5,492 nucleotides of DNA from Polyangia bacterium. Lineage in GTDB: Bacteria > Myxococcota_A > Polyangia > Polyangiales > Polyangiaceae. Positions 1 through 5,492 of the stretch are shown here, piece after piece. The notes below the pieces were generated by a model. That model had not been told where the DNA came from, made no database searches, and worked only from the letters and a program-made list of their open reading frames with translations. The DNA lies in contig JAUILJ010000602.1 of assembly GCA_030433055.1 (NCBI GenBank), forward strand, positions 1-5,492, read 5' to 3'. Positions within the stretch are counted from its first letter, which is position 1. Each line of letters opens with the position of its first letter. Both the position numbers and the translations under genes were made by a program.

Positions 1-1292
1 TCGCTCCGGGCAAGAACGGCGTCGACTGCAGCCTGCAGGGCGCCCTGGTCGGATACCTGTCGCATGCCCTTTTCACCGACGACATCAGCGGCGCTCTTAG
101 TCGTACCTTCGAGGGCGACGTGCAGCGCGTGCGCCTGCTTTCCTCTTATTTCGCCGCTGTCTACAAGCGCGAGGATGTCAGCGACCTGCTGCGGAGTGAC
201 CAGGAAGTCGACCTCCAGGCCCCGTTGACTGGCCCCTCGAAGGACTTCCGTAAGGATCCAGTTCGCGGCCTTGGAGTGCACCGCGCCAAGAGCGATGCAC
301 TCGGCGAAAAAGCGCGCGTAGCCTGGATGCGAGCTCAAGGTTTGCGCCGCTTGCTCGCTCAATTCGTGATCTCTCACCCAGCGATCGCGCAGCGCGCGAG
401 GCAACTCGGGGAACTCGGCCTTTGCATCCGCGATGCGCTCGGATGACAGCACGAGGGGTGGGAGATCGGGATCAGGAAAGTACCGGTAGTCGTGGCTTTC
501 CTCTTTCGAGCGGAGCGAGCGGGTGGTGTTGCTGTCAGGATCGAAGGAGCGAGTCTCCTGGACGACCCTGCCGCCGCTCGAGATCACCGCAGTCTGGCGG
601 GCGATCTCCTCGTCGATGGCCCGCTGAACGAAGCGGAAGGAGTTGAGGTTCTTGAGCTCGGTGCGGGTCCCCAGGGCGCGAGTACCGCGCGGGCGGATTG
701 ACACGTTCGCGTCGCAACGAAAGCTGCCCTCCTCGAGGTTGCCGTCGTTGACGCCCAAGAATATCAAGATGTTCCGCAGCTCGCGTAGGTACGCGGCGGC
801 CTCGGCGCTGCTCGAGAGCTCCGGCTCGCTGACGATCTCGATCAGTGGTGTCCCCGCACGGTTGAGATCCACCAGGGAGTCTCCCCCAACGCCGTGCATG
901 CTCTTGCCAGCATCCTCTTCCATGTGGATACGGGTGATGCCGATCTCTCTCTCCCCCCCATCCACCTCGATCGAGAGCTTGCCCTTCACGGAGTAGGGCT
1001 CTTCGAACTGGCTGATCTGGTAGCCCTTCGGCAGATCCGGGTAGAAGTACTGCTTGCGCGCAAACTGGCTGCGCTGCTGTATGCGGCAGTCCAGGGCGAT
1101 GGCTGCGAGCAGCGCCAGGCGCACAGCCTCCCCGTTGATCACCGGGAGGCTGCCAGGCAGCCCCAGGCACACCGGGCAGACGTGGCTGTTCGGTTCCGCG
1201 CCGAAGCGGGTCGGGCAGGCGCAGAACAGCTTGGTGCGCGTCAGCAGCTGAGCATGGACTTCCAGGCCGATGACCGCTTCGAAGCTGCTCAT
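1..1292 (-). CDS. gatB: Aspartyl/glutamyl-tRNA(Asn/Gln) amidotransferase subunit B (3' end off window)
   Basis: GatB is the kinase/transamidase subunit of cytoplasmic GatCAB. It phosphorylates Glu-tRNA(Gln) or Asp-tRNA(Asn) and amidates it with ammonia passed from GatA. I translated the frame by hand; 430 codons are in the window and no frameshift shows. The N-terminus reads MSSFEAVIGLEVHAQL, the family signature. Paired cysteines follow at C24/C26 and C39/C42 (CPVCLGLPG), the conserved, probably zinc-binding set. YFYPDLPKGYQISQ is at residues 82-95 and HDYRYFPDPDLPPL at 267-280. From about residue 300 the helical tRNA-binding tail (YqeY-like) begins, with SGEISGKQA and GMRQVSDQGAL near the left edge. 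GatB is usually 475-490 residues, so roughly 45-60 C-terminal residues are missing. The ATG at 1292 fits the family start and has AGGACGG seven bases upstream. The gene lies 84 bases after nuoI on the same strand, so co-transcription is likely. No gatA or gatC is visible. Confidence 0.97.
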   Translation of the reverse strand, partial: MSSFEAVIGLEVHAQLLTRTKLFCACPTRFGAEPNSHVCPVCLGLPGSLPVINGEAVRLALLAAIALDCRIQQRSQFARKQYFYPDLPKGYQISQFEEPYSVKGKLSIEVDGGEREIGITRIHMEEDAGKSMHGVGGDSLVDLNRAGTPLIEIVSEPELSSSAEAAAYLRELRNILIFLGVNDGNLEEGSFRCDANVSIRPRGTRALGTRTELKNLNSFRFVQRAIDEEIARQTAVISSGGRVVQETRSFDPDSNTTRSLRSKEESHDYRYFPDPDLPPLVLSSERIADAKAEFPELPRALRDRWVRDHELSEQAAQTLSSHPGYARFFAECIALGAVHSKAANWILTEVLRGASQRGLEVDFLVTPQQVADILALVDSGEIRGKQAHALHVALEGTTKSAADVVGEKGMRQVSDQGALQAAVDAVLARS

Positions 1293-1299
1293 CCCTGGA

Positions 1300-1306
1300 C
1301 CGTCCT
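1300..1306 (-). promoter_or_regulatory. Ribosome binding site of gatB
   Basis: AGGACGG on the minus strand, seven bases before the ATG at 1292. It is a moderate Shine-Dalgarno match and supports this start. The frame upstream is open back to the nuoI stop at 1377-1379 but has no ATG, GTG or TTG before the chosen start. Confidence 0.55.
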
Positions 1307-1376
1307 GGACTTGATGACGGCCACCGCCGCCATCGAGGAGCCCGAGCTTTGGCGAATCACGGATCCACTCAGGGGG

Positions 1377-2033
1377 CTAGTGCCCGCCGTGCTCGCGGGT
1401 GACGCCTGGATGCGTGGGATCCCCAGGCTCATGACGCCGGTTCTCCGAAAGCTGCCCGCCGTCGCGCCCCTTGAAGCTCATCAGCAGATCCTTCTCGAAG
1501 ATGAACTGCTCCCGCGAGTCGTACGGGGCGGCGTGGATGCCCGTATCCATGCGGATCGCATCACAGGGGCAGGCCTCGACGCAGAAACCGCAGAATACGC
1601 AGCGCAGCTCATCGATCACGAAACGAGCGGGGTAGCGCTCGTATCCGCGCCGCGGGTCGCCTACGGGGTACTCGGCAGGCTCGATATGGATGCATTGGGC
1701 TGGACAGGCCGTGGAGCAGCACAGGCACGCGACGCAGCGAGGTGAAGCGTCCGCACGATGGGTCAAGCGATGAACCCCACGGAAACGCTCAGGATAGGGT
1801 CGGCGCTGCTCTGGGTAGCTAACACAGTTGATGCCGTCCGAGATGCTCTCGATTGTCGGATCGTTGCGCTGGCCTAGGGCCATCTCCTTCGTGTTGCGGA
1901 AGAAGTGGCTCATGGTCATCGCCAGGCCCTTGGCGATCTCCGGGATGTAGGTTTGGACCGACGCGTTGCGATCCGGGCGCGGGATGGGAGTGCCCACGAC
2001 TTTCTTCGGTCCCAGCGGTTGGAGGGTCTGCAT
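1377..2033 (-). CDS. nuoI: NADH-quinone oxidoreductase subunit I (two [4Fe-4S] clusters)
   Basis: NuoI is the ferredoxin-like subunit of complex I. It holds clusters N6a and N6b and passes electrons from NuoG towards N2 and quinone at the cytoplasmic face of NuoH. Two CxxCxxCxxxCP motifs are plain. Numbering from the ATG at 2033, they are C100/C103/C106/C110 (CVACLCCSTACP) and C145/C148/C151/C155 (CVFCGFCVEACP). The segment RPYPERFRGVHRLT before the first motif is typical of the family. The protein is 218 residues, against about 180 in E. coli; about 40 extra residues precede the first motif. The start is uncertain: an in-frame TTG at 2045 would add four residues. The ATG has GGA seven bases upstream, and neither start has a strong Shine-Dalgarno site. 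An in-frame stop at 2121-2123 limits any further extension. It follows nuoH after a hairpin-bearing spacer and precedes gatB. Confidence 0.96.
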   Translation of the reverse strand: MQTLQPLGPKKVVGTPIPRPDRNASVQTYIPEIAKGLAMTMSHFFRNTKEMALGQRNDPTIESISDGINCVSYPEQRRPYPERFRGVHRLTHRADASPRCVACLCCSTACPAQCIHIEPAEYPVGDPRRGYERYPARFVIDELRCVFCGFCVEACPCDAIRMDTGIHAAPYDSREQFIFEKDLLMSFKGRDGGQLSENRRHEPGDPTHPGVTREHGGH

Positions 2034-2172
2034 GTCGTTGTCCAATCGTGCCCAGAGGCGTTGCGCGCCGAAGCGCTCAGAGAATCGTGCTGTGTGGCGC
2101 CTCTTGCGGCGCGAGTCGCGTCAAGCGCGGAGCAAAGAACCGTCGAATCAGCCCGCGGCGGGCGCCTGCTCT
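2034..2172 (-). other. nuoH-nuoI spacer with potential RNA hairpins
   Basis: A 139-base gap if nuoI starts at the ATG (127 if at TTG 2045), long beside the overlapped nuoG-nuoH junction. Besides the stop-codon hairpin listed separately, its transcript can form GCGC-UUCG-GCGC (2065-2076), a stable cUUCGg tetraloop about 30 bases before nuoI. A weaker five-pair stem is possible at 2097-2112. I find no coding frame with a plausible start, no convincing promoter and no terminator U-run. Confidence 0.5.
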
Positions 2173-2182
2173 TCAGGCGCCC
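2160..2182 (-). other. Hairpin over the nuoH stop codon
   Basis: A perfect nine-pair inverted repeat, GGGCGCCTG then CAGGCGCCC, with a five-base loop (AAGAG on the minus strand). The nuoH TGA (2175-2173) lies across the end of the first arm and the loop. No run of U follows; the next bases are CGCCGCGGG. It is therefore not a standard intrinsic terminator. A role in mRNA protection, processing or pausing between nuoH and nuoI is inference. Confidence 0.55.
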
Positions 2183-3984
2183 ATGCGAGCAGTGCGTGTC
2201 CCGCCCATGGAGGCGGCGTATTGAGCGGAGGAGCTGGCGAGCACCCGGCGATGCTCCGCAGGCTTCAGCAGGAAGCGGACGAACCACACCATCAGCACGA
2301 TGCCGCCCACCGCGATCACCCACTGAGTGACCTGAGCGGCGCCCGCCATGAGCGACTGGACCGCGGGCCCCCCCGACTGAATGGCAAGGATGATCAGCCC
2401 GGTGGCGAGGACATTGACCAGCGAAGCCGGAAGGATCTTGCGCCACCCGAGCTTCATCAGCTGGTCGTAGCGGAAGCGCGGCAGCGTCCAGCGGATGAAC
2501 AGCTGCAGGATGCAGAGCGCCACCGTCTTGCCAACGAACGCGAGCGCGCCGAACAAGATCACCGCGCCGTGAGACAACGGCTGGGCGTAGATCTCCTTGT
2601 CGCCGAACGCGATGTGCAGACCGTCGCGTTCGAGGAACGGCAAGTGCCAGCCCCCGAGAAAGACCGCAGTCGTGAGCGCGGCCAGAGTAACGACGGCGAC
2701 GTACTCGCTGAAGAAGAACATCGCGAACTTCATCCCGGAATATTCGGTGAAGTACCCCGCGACGATCTCGCTCTCACCCTCTGGGATGTCGAACGGAATG
2801 CGCTTGGTCTCAGCGATCGCGGCAGCGAAGAACAGGAAGAACGCCACCGGCTGGACGAAGATCCCCCAGGTGTTCTCTGCCTGCCAGCGCACCATCTCAT
2901 CGATGCGGACGGTGCCATAGACCATCAGCGCACCAACCAAGGTGAGCCCCAGAGTGACCTCGTAGGAGATCATCTGGCTTGCCGCGCGGAGGCCGCCGAG
3001 GAGGCTGTACTTGTTGTTGCTGGCCCAGCCTGCGAGGGCCGCACCGACGACGCCGGTGCCCGCCATGGCGAAGAAGTAGAGAATACCGACGTTGAAATCG
3101 AGCACCTGCAGGCGAACGGCGTGCACCGCGCTCCCGGCGTCCAGCGTCGAGGTGGGGCAGATCCCATCGCGCGGCACGGTCGCAAGCAGCTTGGACAGCA
3201 TGATCTTGCCCTGGTCATCAGAGCCGAAACACAGGGTGTCGCCAAAGGGCACCACGCCCAGGAGCACCAGCACCGGGAAGAAGGAGATGAATGGGGCGAG
3301 CTTGTGCAGGAACTGGTCACCGCCCGGCGGGATGAAGTCTTCCTTGAAGATGGTCTTCAAGCCGTCTGCTGCAGGATGCAGCAGGCCAATGAGACGGAAG
3401 CCGGCGCGCTCGTGACGGAAGCGCTGAGCAGCGTAGCCGGCGCCAAACAGAACGCTGAACGCGAACACGAATGGTCCCGCGCCATAGAGGAAGTCGCGCA
3501 GCGTCTCCCCGGCGGGAGTGCCCTTGAGCACCCCGAGACACAGGAAGATCGCGGCGTGGACGATCAGTCCCACGTAGAAGATTCGACGCGGATCCCCTAC
3601 CGAAGCGATGAAGCGATCGAAGCTATTCTTCACGCCGCGCAGCTTGATGCGCCCCGCGATGACCAGCGCAGTGAACCAGGTCATGAAGATCGCGAGGTGG
3701 CTGAACAGCACCGCGCGCGTGGTCCGTGTCACTCCCTCGGCGTCACTGAGGAAAAACAGCGCCAGCGCGCCGCCCGCCGCCAGCACCGCGGGGCCGACCA
3801 CGGCACCCTGGGCGATGCGCTTCGGGATCCAGACAACGGCGCGCTCGGGACCAACACGGTCCTGCAAGATGGCGCCCTGACGCCGGTCCACCCAGGTGAG
3901 CAGGCCCGCGATATTCAGCGAGAGCGCCACGACCACCGTAAAGGCCTTGGCGAGAGACAAGAGAAACAGCGTTCCGAGAGTCAT
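2173..3984 (-). CDS. nuoH: NADH-quinone oxidoreductase subunit H, enlarged form
   Basis: NuoH is the membrane subunit that joins the peripheral arm of complex I to the proton-pumping arm and forms part of the quinone chamber. Family signatures, in order: TM1 (about 5-31) with DRRQGAILQDRVGPER at 33-48; the amphipathic-helix segment GLLHPAADGLKTIFKED (200-216); AGWASNNKYSLLGGLRAA (318-335); the acidic loop FDIPEGESEIVAGYFTEYSG (398-417); LPRFRYDQLMKLGW (501-514). At 603 residues it is far longer than the usual 320-440. The extra length is a block of about 145 residues (49-195) with four predicted helices, an enlarged loop at 247-296 with C252 and C276, a longer loop near 449-470, and a C-terminal helix (about 553-573) with a basic tail. 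The family ERR before the quinone loop is DRR here. The ATG at 3984 overlaps the nuoG stop and has a perfect Shine-Dalgarno site, which implies translational coupling. Confidence 0.97.
   Translation of the reverse strand: MTLGTLFLLSLAKAFTVVVALSLNIAGLLTWVDRRQGAILQDRVGPERAVVWIPKRIAQGAVVGPAVLAAGGALALFFLSDAEGVTRTTRAVLFSHLAIFMTWFTALVIAGRIKLRGVKNSFDRFIASVGDPRRIFYVGLIVHAAIFLCLGVLKGTPAGETLRDFLYGAGPFVFAFSVLFGAGYAAQRFRHERAGFRLIGLLHPAADGLKTIFKEDFIPPGGDQFLHKLAPFISFFPVLVLLGVVPFGDTLCFGSDDQGKIMLSKLLATVPRDGICPTSTLDAGSAVHAVRLQVLDFNVGILYFFAMAGTGVVGAALAGWASNNKYSLLGGLRAASQMISYEVTLGLTLVGALMVYGTVRIDEMVRWQAENTWGIFVQPVAFFLFFAAAIAETKRIPFDIPEGESEIVAGYFTEYSGMKFAMFFFSEYVAVVTLAALTTAVFLGGWHLPFLERDGLHIAFGDKEIYAQPLSHGAVILFGALAFVGKTVALCILQLFIRWTLPRFRYDQLMKLGWRKILPASLVNVLATGLIILAIQSGGPAVQSLMAGAAQVTQWVIAVGGIVLMVWFVRFLLKPAEHRRVLASSSAQYAASMGGTRTARMGA
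3400..3840 (-). other. Four-helix insertion within NuoH (residues 49-195)
   Basis: This block separates RVGPERA (43-49) from FRLIGLLHPAADGLK (196-210). In E. coli NuoH only about seven residues lie between the matching motifs. Hydrophobic stretches sit at about 61-80, 92-111, 134-154 and 165-188. The loop between the second and third is basic (KLRGVKNSFDRF, then DPRR), as is the exit after the fourth (QRFRHER). The putative outer loops carry less net positive charge. An even number of helices would return the chain to the cytoplasm and leave the NuoH core topology intact. It is in frame and similar in GC to the flanks. I do not recognise the block as a known domain. Confidence 0.75.
3981..3984 (-). 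other. ATGA stop-start overlap of nuoG and nuoH
   Basis: On the minus strand the bases ATGA hold the nuoH ATG (3984-3982) and the nuoG TGA (3983-3981). This arrangement usually means the two proteins are made by coupled translation from one mRNA. Confidence 0.9.
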
Positions 3985-5492
3985 TGTGCGCCTCCTGACG
4001 GTAGAGCGGCTCCAGAGGATGAGGAGACTTCGGCGCCCGCGGCTCCGCTCGCCACAGCGGCGCCCGCGTCAGGTGCCATCGCCAGCCGAACGTCAGCGAG
4101 GCGTTGCCAATCCATGGCGTACCCCAGCTCCCGGCCGAGTGCGGAGATCAGTTTCCAGGCAGGGCGAGCGTCGAGCTCCGGACGCACCGCCCGTTCGCTC
4201 TCCTGAGCGATGCCTGCGAAGTTCACGAAGGTGCCAGTCGCCTCGGCCCAGGTCGCGGATGGCAGGAGCACGTCGGCGTAGCCCGCCAGCGGCCCATCGA
4301 AGGGGCTGATCAGCACCAGCTTCTTGAGCCGAGACAGCTCCTCGACCTCGCCTGGAGCGGCGCTGCCCAGCGCAATCGCGTGAGTAATTTTCCCTGCGGT
4401 AACAGCTTCCAGCAGCTGGGCCATTGTTCCGGGCGGGGTCGTGCTGCAGAGCTGTTCGACGCCCCTGGTGTTGGGGTTCTTGTCGGCGTGCTTGAGCACG
4501 TCGTCACCCTCACCCTCCGGCTTGCCCGTGACGAACAGGTTGCCGCTGCCGAGGAAGTCCCTAGCCAAGGTCAGCAGCGCGAAGTTGTCCTCGCTGGAGT
4601 GCTGCGCCGAGAGCACCACCGCGACGCGCTCGGGGTCGACCCCCTTGAGCGCCTTGGCGGCGGCCTTTACCCCAGCTTCGAGCGACACCTCGTCTTCGCC
4701 CACATAGGCGTTCACGAAGCGGTCCTCGTGGGCGCGGGCGTAGTCGAGCATGCCCTCGTCGCACATCCAGTACTTGTTGACCTTCAGGTTCTCCCGCGGG
4801 CGATGGCGGTACACGGTCTCGGTCCGGGGGTCGTAGTCGAGGAACGCGTTGCAGCCGGTTGCACACCCTTGGCACACCGAGCGCGCGCTGCGCAGGAACC
4901 AGACCCGCGCCTTGAAACGGAAATCCGTCGCGGTCAGCGCGCCGACTGGACACACGTACTCCGTCATCAGCGTGTAGCCGTGATCCAGCTGCCTCCCCGG
5001 GGAAACAACGATCTCGTTGAGGTTGCCACGCTCGCGGACGTCGAGCACCGGGTCCTTCGCCACTTCCTCACAGAAACGCACGCAGCGGGTGCACACGATA
5101 CAGCGCTCGCCGTCGTACACGATGGTCGGACCGAAGACCTGAGCCTTCGGCTTGTGCACCGGTTCGTCGTGCATCCGCTTCTTCGTGCTCTGGTGCTCGA
5201 GCCAGTAGTCCTGAAGGCGGCACTCTCCCGCTTGGTCGCAGATGGGGCAATCGACCGGGTGATTCAGCAGCAAGAGCTCCTGAACAGCGCCGCGCGCCTC
5301 GGACACGTGCTCACTCGACTCGCTCTTGACGTCCATGCCCTCGGCCGCGAAACCGGTCCCGACGAGCTTTTGCGGCGCGCGGCCCCGGTTGCGCCAGAGT
5401 CCGCCGGGCTCGCCCGTGGTGGCCAGCGTGGTTTCGCCCGGCATGCCCTGCCAGGCGCGCGATCCGGCCTGACCCCGGCGGACCTCGATGAT
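3981..5492 (-). CDS. nuoG: NADH-quinone oxidoreductase subunit G, iron-sulfur subunit (5' end off window)
   Basis: NuoG holds several clusters of the complex I electron wire in the cytoplasmic arm. The frame is open to the right edge; 503 residues are visible. Numbering from that edge, it enters at the end of the [2Fe-2S] domain (IIEVRR). N5 ligands follow: H78, C82, C85, C91 (HPVDCPICDQAGEC). N4 ligands are C131/C134/C137 (CIVCTRC) and C181 (CPVGAL). An N7-type motif is C207/C210/C214 (CQGCATGC) with C244 (WMCDEG). The molybdopterin-oxidoreductase-like part is only about 245 residues plus an Ala/Gly/Ser-rich tail, against several hundred more in E. coli NuoG (about 908 in all). It ends with the conserved DVLLPSATWAEATGTFVN. 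Internal ATGs such as 5444 are not the start, because the upstream codons continue the ferredoxin domain. The expected fourth N1b cysteine is missing: KLVGTGFAAEGM has Gly at 5352-5354. Confidence 0.96.
   Translation of the reverse strand: MIEVRRGQAGSRAWQGMPGETTLATTGEPGGLWRNRGRAPQKLVGTGFAAEGMDVKSESSEHVSEARGAVQELLLLNHPVDCPICDQAGECRLQDYWLEHQSTKKRMHDEPVHKPKAQVFGPTIVYDGERCIVCTRCVRFCEEVAKDPVLDVRERGNLNEIVVSPGRQLDHGYTLMTEYVCPVGALTATDFRFKARVWFLRSARSVCQGCATGCNAFLDYDPRTETVYRHRPRENLKVNKYWMCDEGMLDYARAHEDRFVNAYVGEDEVSLEAGVKAAAKALKGVDPERVAVVLSAQHSSEDNFALLTLARDFLGSGNLFVTGKPEGEGDDVLKHADKNPNTRGVEQLCSTTPPGTMAQLLEAVTAGKITHAIALGSAAPGEVEELSRLKKLVLISPFDGPLAGYADVLLPSATWAEATGTFVNFAGIAQESERAVRPELDARPAWKLISALGRELGYAMDWQRLADVRLAMAPDAGAAVASGAAGAEVSSSSGAALPSGGAQ
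3991..3996 (-). promoter_or_regulatory. Ribosome binding site of nuoH
   Basis: AGGAGG on the minus strand, six bases (CGCACA) before the nuoH ATG, inside the last codons of nuoG. It is the strongest Shine-Dalgarno match in the window and fixes the nuoH start. Confidence 0.9.

Noticed and set aside
1293..1379. nuoI and gatB lie in the same frame with one TAG between, suggesting a readthrough fusion
   Set aside because: gatB has its own ATG at the exact family start and an upstream Shine-Dalgarno-like AGGACGG. The 28 codons between have no family match, so a shared frame is chance.
894..1745. A 283-codon open frame on the plus strand, opposite gatB and nuoI
   Set aside because: It is antisense to two recognised genes and has no family character; its openness follows from the codon bias of the true strand.
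2119..2124. TTGACG on the minus strand as a -35 box for nuoI
   Set aside because: The bases at the -10 distance (2096-2101) read GGCGCC, not an AT-rich box.
2160..2182. Intrinsic terminator after nuoH
   Set aside because: The hairpin is strong but no U-run follows, and nuoI, an obligate partner, lies downstream on the same strand.
1966..4206. A 746-codon open frame on the plus strand, opposite nuoH and parts of nuoI and nuoG
   Set aside because: The product is rich in E, R, Q, D and H with no recognisable domain, and it lies antisense to well-supported nuo genes. Long antisense frames are expected in GC-rich coding DNA.
5442..5444. ATG at 5444 as the start of nuoG
   Set aside because: The codons upstream to the right edge stay open and read IIEVRRGQ, the end of the ferredoxin domain, so the gene starts outside the window.

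Overview
The window is one GC-rich block with four genes, all on the minus strand. In transcription order (right to left) they are nuoG (5' end off the window), nuoH, nuoI and gatB (3' end off the window). There is no RNA gene, mobile element, CRISPR array or prophage. High GC, a compact multi-[4Fe-4S] NuoG and the sequence character of NuoG and NuoI suggest a Myxococcota or deltaproteobacteria-type organism. That placement is inferred from family resemblance, not from a search.

Layout: 5492-3981 is nuoG, whose TGA overlaps the ATG of nuoH by four bases (ATGA at 3984-3981), with a perfect AGGAGG just upstream. 3984-2173 is a very long nuoH (603 residues, against about 325 in E. coli). A spacer of about 130 bases follows, with a strong hairpin over the nuoH stop and a small UUCG-loop hairpin. 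2033-1377 is nuoI. An 84-base gap then leads to gatB at 1292, which runs off the left edge about 45-60 residues before its expected end.

NuoG, NuoH and NuoI form the electron path at the elbow of respiratory complex I: clusters in NuoG, then N6a/N6b in NuoI, then quinone bound at the NuoH interface. GatB belongs to the tRNA-dependent amidotransferase GatCAB. It has no known link to complex I and sits where nuoJ often follows nuoI in other bacteria.

The oddities are in the complex I subunits. NuoH carries an in-frame insertion of about 145 residues with four predicted membrane helices, inside the first cytoplasmic loop, which normally helps form the quinone chamber. It also has an enlarged periplasmic loop with two cysteines and an extra C-terminal helix. 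In NuoG the position expected for the fourth cysteine ligand of the N1b [2Fe-2S] cluster is a glycine. No wholly new system is visible; the candidate novelty is an altered complex I.
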